Counted from the stretch's first letter, positions 8,424 through 17,332 are shown. The stretch: DNA of 44,422 nt from Acidobacteriota bacterium (GCA_035529075.1 DATKXK010000017.1:1-44422); one strand, 5' to 3'. Numbers and translations are program-made. Notes: generated by a model from the letters alone, not told the origin.

Positions 8424-9632
8424 ATGCCACAGATTGAGAAGACCATAAATACCGAGGGGCATCTGATCGACTCCGGCCTGATGAGCCGGATATTCGATGC
8501 CATCATAGCGGACGGCGGCAACTTCGAGGTTCTCGATTTCCAGATAGGCCGAAACAACCAGGAGTTCTCGCGGGCGTCACTGAGAGTGAGCAACGATGAT
8601 CCGTTGGCCATGAACACCATCCTTCTCAAGCTGTCTGCTCTCGGCTGCCAGATCGACGTCGATGAAGAGGTGGCTCTCAGGGAGGCCCCTGTCGACGGCG
8701 TCGTCCCGCCCGATTTTTACAGCACTACGAACTACCAGACTTCCGTCAGGGTTGACGGCCGCTGGGTGCCGGTGCAGGGTATCCGGATGGACGGTGTCGT
8801 TGTCGTCGGTGACTCCGGCGCGGTGGTGAAGAAGTTCCGCGACGTGCGCCGGGGTGACCGGATCGTCTGCGGGCTGTCGGGCGTCAGGGTGAGACCGGAC
8901 TACGTGGAGCGCGACCGTGCCGGCTTTGCCTTCATGTCGGGTGAAGTTTCGTCTGAGCGCAAAGTGCGCCTGGTGGTCGACCGCGTGGCCGAACTGATCA
9001 GGGACGGAGCCGGCAAGGTGGTTTGCGTGGCCGGACCGGTCGCCGTGCACACGGGCGGTTCCGGCAACCTCGCCGACCTCATCCGCCACGGGTACATCCA
9101 CGCGCTGCTGGCCGGTAACGCCATCGCGGTGCACGACGTCGAGCTGGCCCTGTACGGCACTTCCTTGGGCATCGATCTGGCCACCGGCAGCCCGGTCGAG
9201 ACGGGCCACCGCAACCACCTGCGCGCGATCAACGAGGTGTGCCGTGCCGGATCACTGGCGGAGATGGTCAGGCAGGGAACACTGCAAAGCGGCGTCATGC
9301 ACGCGGTCATTCAAACCGGAATCCCTTTCTGCCTGGCGGGGTCGCTTCGGGACGACGGTCCGCTGCCGGATACCGTCACTGACATGAACGAGGCGCAGGA
9401 CCGGCACGCCCGCATTCTCGAGGGCGCCGGCATCGTGCTGATGCTCTCATCTATGCTGCATTCGATTGCCGTCGGCAACATGATCCCGGCGGAGGTCCTG
9501 ACCATCTGCGTCGACATCAATCCTGCCGTCGTCACTAAGCTGAGGGATCGCGGTTCCCACCAGACCATCGGCGTTGTCACCGACGTCGGCCTGTTCCTGC
9601 ACCTGCTCGCCGATCGGCTGCTGAAAAGCTGA
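8424..9632 (+). CDS. LOR/SDH-domain protein of the TIGR00300 family (archaeal-type ornithine cyclodeaminase homologue)
   Basis: A 402-residue protein that I recognise as the stand-alone TIGR00300/LOR-SDH conserved family. The N-terminal domain has GHLIDSGLMSRIFD. The middle has RGDRIVCG and FMSGEVSSERKV. The C-terminal Rossmann-like half has VAGPVAVHTGG and HALLAGNAIAVHD, then HSIAVGNM and VCVDINPAVVTKL. Archaeal members and the C-terminal part of cyanobacterial AgrE/ArgZ-type proteins are reported to convert ornithine to proline with an NAD-type cofactor; I infer the same here. No arginine or proline genes are next to it. The start is ATG 8424, with no clear Shine-Dalgarno; a TTG at 8400 is an alternative. 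Confidence 0.75.
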   Translation: MPQIEKTINTEGHLIDSGLMSRIFDAIIADGGNFEVLDFQIGRNNQEFSRASLRVSNDDPLAMNTILLKLSALGCQIDVDEEVALREAPVDGVVPPDFYSTTNYQTSVRVDGRWVPVQGIRMDGVVVVGDSGAVVKKFRDVRRGDRIVCGLSGVRVRPDYVERDRAGFAFMSGEVSSERKVRLVVDRVAELIRDGAGKVVCVAGPVAVHTGGSGNLADLIRHGYIHALLAGNAIAVHDVELALYGTSLGIDLATGSPVETGHRNHLRAINEVCRAGSLAEMVRQGTLQSGVMHAVIQTGIPFCLAGSLRDDGPLPDTVTDMNEAQDRHARILEGAGIVLMLSSMLHSIAVGNMIPAEVLTICVDINPAVVTKLRDRGSHQTIGVVTDVGLFLHLLADRLLKS

Positions 9633-9659
9633 GGCCGGCCAGAAGAGCCTGGCGCGGCC
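9633..9659. terminator. Hairpin between converging genes, no U-tract
   Basis: GGCCGGCCAG (9633-9642), loop AAGAGC, then CTGGC-g-CGGCC (9649-9659): a 10-bp stem with one bulged G. It sits immediately after one stop codon and 16 bp before the end of the opposing gene. There is no T-run on either strand, so intrinsic termination is uncertain. Confidence 0.45.
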
Positions 9660-9674
9660 CGGCGACAAGCGGCT

Positions 9675-11888
9675 TTATCTCTTCTTCACCTTGTCCTTTG
9701 ACAGCACGCTGAAGAATTCGTTGAAGATCAGCTCCTTCGGCTCGGTCGGGAACGGTCCCAGCGTGAACCGGTCGGTCGGGCCGGACACCTCACGGCGAAC
9801 GTAGCTCGACCCGCCGTCGACGTCCTGGACGCGCATGATAATCGGCATCCTGAACTCGGGGCCGACGCCGTCGGTGGCGACGTCCACACTGATTCCGTAC
9901 CCGTCCTCTCCCCCGTCGATGCTGTACTCGACCTTGTACTCGGGGAGGTTTCGCCCGTACAGCCAGTGATGGAAGAACCAGTCGAGGGATCCGCCGTAGG
10001 CTTGCTCGGCGAGGTCAACGACGTCGCGATTCGTAAAGTCCCGGCCGTTGGCCAGACCGGAGAGGGTACGGATGAACTCCAGGAAGGTACGGTCGGAGCG
10101 CGTCTCGAGGTCGTACATGAGATACCGGAGCATGTGCAGGATCCAGGCGCCCTTGGCCGTGCGGTTGTTGGAATGCATGCGCCTGCCGGAAGCGAGGGGA
10201 AGGTCGTCGTTGTTCTCGACCTCAGTGTAAACGTAGTTGCGGCGCCTGCCCATCTCGCCGAAAAACACGTCGTAGCCCATCGCGTCGCCGACATACATCA
10301 GGCTCAGGTAATCCGGTACGGCATCAAGAACCCAGTACTCCCGGTCGGTCACCGGACGGGCCAGGGGTCCGAACCATTGCCGGGCAGCGGCCTTACCGGC
10401 TACCATGTGTATCCCCCCGGTTTCGTCCTGCAGGCACTGTACCTGAGATACCTCCATCAGGCCCGGCATGGCCAGGGTGCTTTCAGGGTAGACGAATACC
10501 TGGAAGGTGGCCGGCGGCATGCCGAGACGTCCGGTCACGAAATTGAACGCGCCGAGAACGGCGGGACGATAGATCTCGTCGGGTATGAAGCACCGGTTGC
10601 GACTCTTGCTGAGGTGGCCCGACTTGACGAAGTTGACCGAGATGCCTATGTCGCTGACCTCCGGGATAGTATCAAAACCGGCGGCGTACGGCTGGAACTG
10701 GAAGTTGGTGTACGGCTCTGCCGGGGCTACCTCGAACTCCATGCGTCCCCCGCCGACGTCGGTCAGTTCCCCCATTGCCGGCATGATGTAGTTGTATCCC
10801 TTGGGCACGTTGAAAGTCAGATGGACGGGCGCCGGAGACTGGTCCGCGACGAACGGCAACGGAATGCCGTAGTCCTTTCCATGATACCACAACCGAAAGA
10901 CAATGGTGTCTCCCTTGAAAACGTACTGCGGCAGAATGACACCGATAAACGTGAAATCGCCGCGCCGGTGGTAATCCACCGGCCGGCCCTGGTAGTGCAT
11001 GGAGTCAAGCTTCAAATTGTAATGCAGAAACAGGGAAACAAAGCGCAGGCTGTCGGCAGTGACACTGAGTTCGATGTCCGCCTCCGCTTCATCAACCAGC
11101 TTGCCGTCGAGCCCGGCCATGGTCAGCCTCGCCTCGCGGCGCAGCATGGTCGTTGGAAACTGAACGTCCGAAACCCGGGAGTCCTCGGTAATCCCGCGTT
11201 CCATGCGTTGCAGGACGGCACCATCGGTCAGGACTACGTCACCGCCCTCGTGTTCGTAGGCTATGATGACCTGCTCCGGGCGATTGGGATCGTATGAAAA
11301 AACGTAGCGGTCGAAGTCGGCCCAGAAGTAGCCGTCCTCGCCGCGCTCGTAATGTGATCGAAGGAGTTGGAAGAGGTTGTCGTAGGCGTGCATAACCACC
11401 GGCTTGAAGAAGAATTCCCCCTGCTTGGAATTCTCAAAATCACGCCACGGAAGTCCCGTCGGCTCGAACGCGAATCGCTCGCGCACCTTTAGGTCGAAAT
11501 CGTCGGCCATGTGTATGAAGCAGACGCTGAAGTCCTGGTTGACGGCGCTGTCGCCCGAGCAGAAAAGCAACGATTGCCGTTCGGTGTGGACCGGCACGTC
11601 CATGCGGGCGTTTCCTTCACCCACGAAGATGGCGGTCGTCGGCCGGCCCTGGACGTGCCGAAGAAGATACAGCTTGCCCTTGGTGAAGGTGAACGTGGCA
11701 ATGTCCTTTTGGTATACGAAATCACTGATTTCGGCCAGTTCAGCCGGCGGTTTCCGCTGCAGATCCGTCAACAGCCGGTCGTAGTTCGCCGTGAACTCCT
11801 CGAAGAAGCCTGACTGGCCGTTGACGGCCGCGGCCAGCGCTGCCCAGGCGAGCGTCAGCCCGCATACGATCCAAATCTGCCTTTTCAT
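9675..11888 (-). CDS. Secreted M1-like (gluzincin-fold) peptidase homologue with a destroyed zinc site
   Basis: A 737-residue protein with a signal peptide (MKRQIW, then a hydrophobic stretch to about residue 24). The C-terminal half has the layout of M1 aminopeptidase-like proteins. Where active enzymes have HEXXHQWFG this protein reads KAAARQWFG (Lys499, Arg503), and the third zinc ligand Glu, 18 residues later, is Asp522. All three metal ligands are therefore replaced while the flanking QWFG and the X18 spacing are kept. It is probably a non-catalytic exported protein, for instance peptide-binding or scaffolding (inference). The frame is intact, so it is not a decayed gene. A strong GAGGAG Shine-Dalgarno precedes the ATG. 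It lies 63 bp downstream of the P-loop ATPase gene, in one likely operon. Confidence 0.75.
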   Translation of the reverse strand: MKRQIWIVCGLTLAWAALAAAVNGQSGFFEEFTANYDRLLTDLQRKPPAELAEISDFVYQKDIATFTFTKGKLYLLRHVQGRPTTAIFVGEGNARMDVPVHTERQSLLFCSGDSAVNQDFSVCFIHMADDFDLKVRERFAFEPTGLPWRDFENSKQGEFFFKPVVMHAYDNLFQLLRSHYERGEDGYFWADFDRYVFSYDPNRPEQVIIAYEHEGGDVVLTDGAVLQRMERGITEDSRVSDVQFPTTMLRREARLTMAGLDGKLVDEAEADIELSVTADSLRFVSLFLHYNLKLDSMHYQGRPVDYHRRGDFTFIGVILPQYVFKGDTIVFRLWYHGKDYGIPLPFVADQSPAPVHLTFNVPKGYNYIMPAMGELTDVGGGRMEFEVAPAEPYTNFQFQPYAAGFDTIPEVSDIGISVNFVKSGHLSKSRNRCFIPDEIYRPAVLGAFNFVTGRLGMPPATFQVFVYPESTLAMPGLMEVSQVQCLQDETGGIHMVAGKAAARQWFGPLARPVTDREYWVLDAVPDYLSLMYVGDAMGYDVFFGEMGRRRNYVYTEVENNDDLPLASGRRMHSNNRTAKGAWILHMLRYLMYDLETRSDRTFLEFIRTLSGLANGRDFTNRDVVDLAEQAYGGSLDWFFHHWLYGRNLPEYKVEYSIDGGEDGYGISVDVATDGVGPEFRMPIIMRVQDVDGGSSYVRREVSGPTDRFTLGPFPTEPKELIFNEFFSVLSKDKVKKR

Positions 11889-11951
11889 AATGTCTCCTCA
11901 GTAATCAGCAGCAATGTTCTCAAAAAGACGCACCTACAGGGGTTTCGTGCA

Positions 11952-12497
11952 TTACGTCGTGCGCTCCACGCAGCCGTCCAGGACCTCGATGATCCGTTTG
12001 AGTTTGGCCTCCATGTCGCGGTTCGCACGGATGAAGTGATAATCCGGGTGACCCTTCCAAACCTCTCGAATCGCCTGCTCGATCGCCAGCGCATCGTCGA
12101 TCGGTTCCCGTCGAACTTCGTCCCCCGAGTAGTACTCTTCGCCCAGGGCCGCCGAACTTTCCAGCTGAATGACCGAGGTGTATCGCGCGTACTCGGCGGC
12201 GAGAGTGGTGCCGACGTCGTCCCGCGTCTCGGGATGGAACGCAAACGCGTCGGCGGTACCGCGGTCGGTGATGAACGGTTTATCCTTGAGGGCCGACTCC
12301 CGGGCGACCTGCCGGTGGTAGATAGCGACATGGAACGCGGCCCGGTCGGCCCGATAAGCCGGGTTTTCCCGAAGCAACTTCCTCGCAAGCTCCTCCAGGA
12401 AGACAAAATCACCGAAACGAGGATCGGCCTGAAGCCGGTTCATGAGTTCAGTCTTCCCGGATCCGGGAGCCCCGGTTATGACTATGCGTATGGGCAT
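11952..12497 (-). CDS. P-loop ATPase of the AAA_28 / NadR-kinase-like type
   Basis: A 181-residue soluble protein. Walker A is GAPGSGKTE (residues 9-17) and a nucleoside-kinase-like segment TDRGTADA occurs near residue 80. Overall it resembles the AAA_28 / Ttd14-like family of small ATP-binding proteins related to NadR kinase and thymidylate kinase. The substrate is unknown. The ATG is only about 7 nt downstream of the predicted transcription start, so the message would be nearly leaderless. The M1-like gene follows on the same strand. Confidence 0.75.
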   Translation of the reverse strand: MPIRIVITGAPGSGKTELMNRLQADPRFGDFVFLEELARKLLRENPAYRADRAAFHVAIYHRQVARESALKDKPFITDRGTADAFAFHPETRDDVGTTLAAEYARYTSVIQLESSAALGEEYYSGDEVRREPIDDALAIEQAIREVWKGHPDYHFIRANRDMEAKLKRIIEVLDGCVERTT

Positions 12498-12510
12498 AAG
12501 TGTTCACAAC

Positions 12511-12539
12511 AATCTATTTTGGCCCTGCCGGAGTGTCAA
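12511..12539 (-). promoter_or_regulatory. Sigma-70-like promoter of the ATPase / M1-like operon
   Basis: On the minus strand, TTGACA (complement of 12534-12539), a 17-bp spacer and TAGATT (complement of 12511-12516). The predicted start is near 12504, about 7 nt from the ATG at 12497. Confidence 0.65.
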
Positions 12540-12551
12540 GTTACGAATAGG

Positions 12552-12580
12552 TTGAGTTGGTGCCGTTTTTTGAGTATCAT
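12552..12580 (+). promoter_or_regulatory. Probable promoter of the M24 peptidase operon
   Basis: TTGAGT (12552-12557), a 17-bp spacer and TATCAT (12575-12580). The predicted start is near 12587, directly before the GGAG (12589-12592) that serves the GTG start at 12600. It is divergent from the ATPase promoter, within 102 bp. Confidence 0.5.
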
Positions 12581-12599
12581 AAACGTCCGGAGCACGGCA

Positions 12600-13772
12600 G
12601 TGGACATCGAAGCGATCCAAGCATACCTGGTGGAACACGACCTGGACGGCTGGCTGATGGCCGATTTCCACGGCCGCAATGACATCGCCGTGAGCATGCT
12701 GCGGCTCGGCGGTGTCCTGACGCGGCGTTCTTTCTATTTCATCCCTGACCGGGGTGAACCGGTTGCGCTGGTCCATGCGGTCGAAACGGGGAAGTTTCGC
12801 GGCCTGTCCGGCCGTGTTATCATCTACTCGGGGTACGGGCAACTTGAACACGAGTTGCAATCCATCCTTGACCGGAAGGCGAGAATCGCCATGGAGTATT
12901 CTCCGAGCGGTCGTCTTCCCTACGTCGGTTTGGTCGACGCCGGCACCGTGGAACTGGTCCGTCGGCTGGGCGTACAGATAGAGTCGTCAGCCGATCTGGT
13001 AGCCTCGTTCCAGGCGCGCCTCACCCCCGAGCAGGTGGCGGCTCACCGCATCGCCGCCCGCAACCTGGTAGAGATCAAGGACACGGCCTTCTCGTACGTT
13101 GCCGAGGCCGTGCGCGCCGGAAAGTCCATTACCGAGCACGACGTTTGCTCCTTCATCAAGGAACGTTTCGCCGAGTATGACATGCATACTGCCTCCGGGC
13201 CGATCTGTGCCGTGGACGGACACGCCGGCGATCCGCACTACGAGCCGACCGCAGAACATTGCGCCGGCATCGGCCCCGGGCAGCTCGTGCTTATCGACAT
13301 GTGGGCACGAATCAATACCGAACTGTCGGTCTATGCGGACATCACGTGGATGGCCTATACGGGTGCACGGCAGGACGTGCCGTCGAAGTTCCAGGACATC
13401 TTCTCCGTCCTCAGGCGCGCGCGCGACGCCGCGGTGGCGTTCCTGAGCAAAAATCTCGTCGCGCGGCCCGTCCTCGGCTGCGAAGTGGATGACGTTTGCC
13501 GGGGCGTGATCGAGGCCGCCGGCTACGGCCGGTACTTCACGCACCGCACCGGCCACTCGATCACCACTTCCGAGCATGGTTCGGGTCCGAACATTGACAA
13601 CCTCGAAACGGAGGATCGACGAAAACTCCAGCGGGGGCATCTCTTTTCGATCGAGCCCGGCATTTACATGACGGACTGCGGGTTCCGGACGGAGATAAAC
13701 GTGCTCGTCAGTCACGAGGGCTGCGAGGTGACAACGCTGCCCCTGCAGCACGACATCCTTCCCCTGCTCTGA
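12600..13772 (+). CDS. M24 family metallopeptidase (Xaa-Pro aminopeptidase-like)
   Basis: A 390-residue protein: an N-terminal creatinase-type domain (about 1-135) followed by a pita-bread catalytic domain. All five dinuclear-metal ligands can be assigned: Asp in VLIDMW, Asp in YADITW, His in the RTGHSITTSEHG region, Glu in SIEPGIYM and Glu in RTEINV. It probably removes N-terminal residues preceding proline from peptides in the cytoplasm. The open frame extends back to 12036 across the divergent promoter and the ATPase gene. The GTG at 12600 has GGAG 7 nt upstream and a matching promoter, so it is the start. It is followed after 1 nt by the NUDIX gene. Confidence 0.88.
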   Translation: MDIEAIQAYLVEHDLDGWLMADFHGRNDIAVSMLRLGGVLTRRSFYFIPDRGEPVALVHAVETGKFRGLSGRVIIYSGYGQLEHELQSILDRKARIAMEYSPSGRLPYVGLVDAGTVELVRRLGVQIESSADLVASFQARLTPEQVAAHRIAARNLVEIKDTAFSYVAEAVRAGKSITEHDVCSFIKERFAEYDMHTASGPICAVDGHAGDPHYEPTAEHCAGIGPGQLVLIDMWARINTELSVYADITWMAYTGARQDVPSKFQDIFSVLRRARDAAVAFLSKNLVARPVLGCEVDDVCRGVIEAAGYGRYFTHRTGHSITTSEHGSGPNIDNLETEDRRKLQRGHLFSIEPGIYMTDCGFRTEINVLVSHEGCEVTTLPLQHDILPLL

Positions 13773-13773
13773 G

Positions 13774-14340
13774 ATGTACGTCACCGACGAGATGATCAGG
13801 CGCATGGAGCGCCTCTATGGGGTCCCCGGCCGTGCCTCGTTCGCTTTCGAGGTCTCCCGGCGGGAGTTCGACCGCATCCGGTTTTCGCAACGCAACGGCC
13901 GCAATCATGACGTCACTCTCTACATAAGAAAGGGCGACAGGCTGGCTGTGAATGCAAAGCCGTTTTATCCCCCGGGGCTCTACCGGGCGCCGTCCGGCGG
14001 CCTGGAACCGGGAGAAGATTTCCATGACGGCATTCGCCGCGAGGTCACCGAAGAGGTGGGCTGCGAAATCCGGCTTGACCGCTTTGTGCTGCGCACTGCG
14101 GCGACGTTCACTCACGGTGACGAGCACATTGACTGGAGGTCATTCGTGTTCACGGCTGATTACGTCCGGGGTGACTTTCGGTTCACGGACACCCGCGAGA
14201 TCGCAGAAGTCCGGCTTGCACGCTGGGCTGACTTTGACACCTTCGGCAGGATCATGCGTCAAAGCGACGTAGGCGGCTTGCACTACCGGGCGGCGCTGCA
14301 CGAAGAGGTTGAAAGACTCGTTTGCGGGGACCGCAAGTGA
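13774..14340 (+). CDS. NUDIX hydrolase
   Basis: A 188-residue protein with an intact Nudix box at residues 75-96: G-x5-E (GGLEPGE), x7, then REVTEEVG. It cleaves a nucleoside diphosphate linked to another moiety, with Mg2+ or Mn2+; the substrate is not predictable. A ~60-residue N-terminal extension with many Arg and Phe precedes the Nudix fold. The ATG follows the M24 stop by 1 nt and the stop overlaps the murJ start, so it is translationally coupled on both sides. Confidence 0.88.
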   Translation: MYVTDEMIRRMERLYGVPGRASFAFEVSRREFDRIRFSQRNGRNHDVTLYIRKGDRLAVNAKPFYPPGLYRAPSGGLEPGEDFHDGIRREVTEEVGCEIRLDRFVLRTAATFTHGDEHIDWRSFVFTADYVRGDFRFTDTREIAEVRLARWADFDTFGRIMRQSDVGGLHYRAALHEEVERLVCGDRK

Positions 14341-15911
14341 GCTCCCGGCTTCTCAAGCAGTCTCTGCTGGCGGCGTCGGCCGTTACCATCGTTGCGGGCA
14401 TACTCGGCCGGCTGTTCGGCTACACCCGCGAGGCGATCGTGGCGGGTTATTTCGGCACCAGCGGGACGTTCGACACCTTCATTCTGGCCTCCACGGTGCC
14501 GGAATTCGTGGCCGGCATTCTGTTCGCCGCGATACCGACCGCCGTCGTCCCGTGGCTGAATTCCGTCTGCAAATCGTCGCCCGAACAGGAAGCGTCACTC
14601 TTCCGGCGGGGGCTGGCCGTGTTCGGGATTGTCTTCGGCTCGCTCGCTGTTCTTATCTTCATCTTCCGGGCGCTGATCCTTCAGTGGCTGGCGCCCTTTC
14701 TCGGAGCGGATCAAACGGCTCTGGGCGTGTCCCTGATGGGGATTCTGGCCTGGACAGTGTTCTTTCGCGGGCTCGAGGCCTACTTCCGGGGCTGGCTTTA
14801 CGGCAAGAAGCACTTTGTCATTCCCTCGATCTCCCCGTTTGTAATGAACGCGGCCGTCGTGGGTTGCGTTCTGCTGCTGTACGGCAGACTGGACATCCAG
14901 GCTCTGGCCATCGGCTGGCTGGCCGGAGCGGTGATGTTGTTTTGCGTCAACGGCGCCTTCGTGCTGACCCTGCTCGGGCCGTCCCAGCCGGCGAGCCGTG
15001 CCGGAGTTCACGTTTCTGCGTTGCTGAGGCTCGCCCTGGCCGTAGCCGTCATCGAGTCGGTCTCTCTGGCCTATCCGGCGGTGGATCGGTTCCTTGCGGC
15101 CAGGTATCTCGGAGAGGGTCAGATTGCCGCCCTGAGATACGCGGTGTTTCTCACTCAACTGGCCCCGGGAATACTCGTGGTTACGTTCTCGCTGGCCGCT
15201 TTTCCGTGGATAACCGAGATGTCCGCACCCTCGCAGCAGGACAGGTTGCGGGAATTGTACCGGCACTCCGTGCGGGCGATATTGTCCGTCATGGTTCTCG
15301 TGGCGGCCGCGATGGTTCTGTTCTCTCAAGACATTGTCAGAATCGCATTTCAGCGCGGCGCGTTTGACGCGGCATCATCGCACCTGACGGCCACTGCCTT
15401 CCGCTACTATGCCCTCGGGATCCTTCTGTATTCAGTGTACATTTACCAGATGCGGTTTTACTACGCCCGCCGGGCTATGGTGCGTTTGGGGATGATACTC
15501 TTGTTCATGCTCCTGGTGAAAGTGGGGGCAAGCATGCTCCTGGTCCGCCCCCTCGAGCACGACGGCCTGGCCCTGGCCACGTCCGTGGCCTGGCTTGTCG
15601 GGTTCCTGGTCATGAGCGTAGACCTGGCCCGCACGTTCGGGCTTAAGGTGGCTCGAGAGGATACCCGACTGCTGGCTAGGCTGGTTCCGATTATCGCGCT
15701 GGTTGTTGTTTTCTGGGCAGCAGTTGGCCGCGCGTGGCCCGCGAACGATATGGCGCCGTTGCTGTGGCAGTTTCTCCGCCTGGCAGTCATTGCCGCTGCG
15801 GGCGCCGGTATATACTTCGGGCTGGGAGTCGCACTGGGAATACCTGAATCGCAGCGGATTGTCAGCTTCGTCAGGTCGCGCTTCGGCGGCGCCGGGGGGC
15901 CGGGGCGATGA
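14337..15911 (+). CDS. murJ: Lipid II flippase MurJ (MviN family)
   Basis: A 524-residue polytopic membrane protein of the MOP superfamily with about 14 transmembrane segments. The N-terminal motif GRLFGYTREAIVAGYFGTS is the MurJ hallmark around TM1-TM2. It moves lipid II across the inner membrane for peptidoglycan synthesis. The start is GTG at 14337, which overlaps the NUDIX stop (GTGA) and has GGGG about 8 nt upstream; the TTG at 14322 is less likely. The C-terminal end overlaps the glycosyltransferase ATG (ATGA), so the two are coupled. A role with the neighbouring glycosyltransferase in envelope polysaccharide export, rather than lipid II, is possible. Confidence 0.88.
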   Translation: MSSRLLKQSLLAASAVTIVAGILGRLFGYTREAIVAGYFGTSGTFDTFILASTVPEFVAGILFAAIPTAVVPWLNSVCKSSPEQEASLFRRGLAVFGIVFGSLAVLIFIFRALILQWLAPFLGADQTALGVSLMGILAWTVFFRGLEAYFRGWLYGKKHFVIPSISPFVMNAAVVGCVLLLYGRLDIQALAIGWLAGAVMLFCVNGAFVLTLLGPSQPASRAGVHVSALLRLALAVAVIESVSLAYPAVDRFLAARYLGEGQIAALRYAVFLTQLAPGILVVTFSLAAFPWITEMSAPSQQDRLRELYRHSVRAILSVMVLVAAAMVLFSQDIVRIAFQRGAFDAASSHLTATAFRYYALGILLYSVYIYQMRFYYARRAMVRLGMILLFMLLVKVGASMLLVRPLEHDGLALATSVAWLVGFLVMSVDLARTFGLKVAREDTRLLARLVPIIALVVVFWAAVGRAWPANDMAPLLWQFLRLAVIAAAGAGIYFGLGVALGIPESQRIVSFVRSRFGGAGGPGR

Positions 15912-16996
15912 TCCTCTATCTTGAATTCCTCTCTGCCGGACGTCGCGGGGGAGAATTGTACCATCGTCACCTCCACTCCTTCCTGGCCTCCGGATACCCC
16001 GATCTGGTACCCGGGGAACTTGGCCCTCCCCCCGTGGAAACATCGTCCCGGCTGACGCGGGCCCGGTATGCCCGGGAACTGGTGCGACGAAATGCCCCAC
16101 GGCTTGTGGTCAGTGACATCTCGTCTGCCGTGGTGAATCTACCGGCGGTTCGTCAGCTCAAGCGCGGCTCCGGGAAGCTGCTGCTGGTTGTCCAGAGCGC
16201 GCGGCCGTCACTGTCCAGCCGCACCTGGCTGAAGCGACGGCTGGTCCGCCGGGCCGAGAACTACCTTCTCAGAAACGCCGATATTGCCGTCACCAACAGT
16301 CGCTTCACTGCCGGCTTGGTGCGGAAGGCCGGGCGCCCCGACATACCGGTTATTGTGGCCAGTCCCGGCCTGGAGGTAAGCCGGTCGTGCGATTCCGGGC
16401 CTCGGACCGCCGACCGGGACGGCGTTGTCCGCCTCCTGTACGTCGGAGAATGCTCACGTATTAAGGGACTCATTTACCTGATCCGCGCGATGCCGCAGTT
16501 AGGCCGTGTGGACGTTGTCCTCGACGTTGCGGGCGGCACGGAGCAGGAACCGTATCATATGCGCGCGATCCAGGCCCTCATCGACCGTCTCGGACTCCGG
16601 CAACGGGTTACTTTCCAAGGCTTTGTCGACCGCGAGCGGCTCCATGATCTCTACCGGCGGAGTTCCCTGCTCGTGATGCCGTCGCTGTCCGAGGGCTACG
16701 GCATGGCGCTGGCTGAGGCACTTTGTTTCGGCCTGCCGGCGGTAGTCACAAGGGTCGGAGCCGTCCCGGAGATGGTGACCGACGGCCTGACGGCGATCGT
16801 GGTGCCTCCCGCCGACGCGCCGGCTCTGGCCGGAGCCATTGACACACTTCTGAACGACCCGGAGCTTTACCGGACGATCAGCCAGGCTGGTCAGAAGCGG
16901 GCGCAAAGCCTGTCCACGTGGGCAGACTTTTCCTCTACGCTGGAACAGGAACTCCTGCCGCACGTGGACCCGATCTTAGGTGGCGCTCGGACGTAG
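15908..16996 (+). CDS. Glycosyltransferase family 4 (group 1)
   Basis: A 362-residue GT-B enzyme. The C-terminal Glycos_transf_1 domain shows VRLLYVGECSRIKGL, then EGYGMALAEALCFGLPAVVT with the E-x7-E type catalytic/nucleotide-binding pair, and GAVPEMV. The N-terminal acceptor domain is short and diverged. Donor and acceptor sugars are unknown. The start overlaps the murJ stop by 4 nt. Its link to a MurJ/MviN-type flippase suggests cell-envelope glycan assembly (inference). It is the last gene of the run that begins at 12600. Confidence 0.88.
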   Translation: MILYLEFLSAGRRGGELYHRHLHSFLASGYPDLVPGELGPPPVETSSRLTRARYARELVRRNAPRLVVSDISSAVVNLPAVRQLKRGSGKLLLVVQSARPSLSSRTWLKRRLVRRAENYLLRNADIAVTNSRFTAGLVRKAGRPDIPVIVASPGLEVSRSCDSGPRTADRDGVVRLLYVGECSRIKGLIYLIRAMPQLGRVDVVLDVAGGTEQEPYHMRAIQALIDRLGLRQRVTFQGFVDRERLHDLYRRSSLLVMPSLSEGYGMALAEALCFGLPAVVTRVGAVPEMVTDGLTAIVVPPADAPALAGAIDTLLNDPELYRTISQAGQKRAQSLSTWADFSSTLEQELLPHVDPILGGART

Positions 16997-17122
16997 GGGC
17001 GCGACGAGACTGCGGCGAGGCCGGACAAGCGTTTGAAAAGCCGGGAACGAACCGGGTCATGTGCGTTGTTATGGTCCTGGCGCTCCGGCAGGCGATCGGG
17101 CACGGGGATGTCTATAATTCCC

Positions 17123-17150
17123 TTGACCGTATGGTTTATTTGGGTATATT
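17123..17150 (+). promoter_or_regulatory. Sigma-70-like promoter of the rpmH operon
   Basis: TTGACC (17123-17128), a 16-bp spacer and TATATT (17145-17150). The predicted start is near 17157, giving a 23-nt leader with AGGGA before the rpmH ATG at 17180. Confidence 0.7.
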
Positions 17151-17179
17151 GTCGGGCTAATTTAGCAACAGGGAAAACG

Positions 17180-17332
17180 ATGAAGAGAACGTTTCAGCCG
17201 TCAAACCGCAAGCGGTTAAATGACCACGGTTTTCGCAAGCGCATGGCGACCAAGGGTGGTCGTCGGGTGCTGGCGCGACGTCGAGCCAAGGGAAGGAAGA
17301 GACTGGCGGTAGTTATTGCCCGAAAGCGGTAA
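17180..17332 (+). CDS. rpmH: 50S ribosomal protein L34
   Basis: A 50-residue, very basic protein beginning [12 protein letters not shown], the invariant L34 start, with [16 protein letters not shown]. Compared with the usual 44-46 residues it has a slightly longer basic C terminus ([11 protein letters not shown]). The frame is open upstream to 17033, but the ATG at 17180 with AGGGA in front is the family start. It opens the conserved rpmH-rnpA-yidD-yidC-mnmE-mnmG-rsmG-parAB cluster. No dnaA lies upstream, unlike many bacteria. Confidence 0.98.
   Translation: MKRTFQPSNRKRLNDHGFRKRMATKGGRRVLARRRAKGRKRLAVVIARKR

Noticed and set aside
9966-11297. 443-codon plus-strand frame opposite the M1-like gene
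   Set aside because: Antisense shadow; the minus-strand gene has a signal peptide, Shine-Dalgarno and recognisable family layout.
12036-12599. Upstream extension of the M24 peptidase frame across the ATPase gene
   Set aside because: It lies antisense to a recognised P-loop ATPase and crosses both divergent promoters; the GTG at 12600 has a proper ribosome site and the family N terminus.
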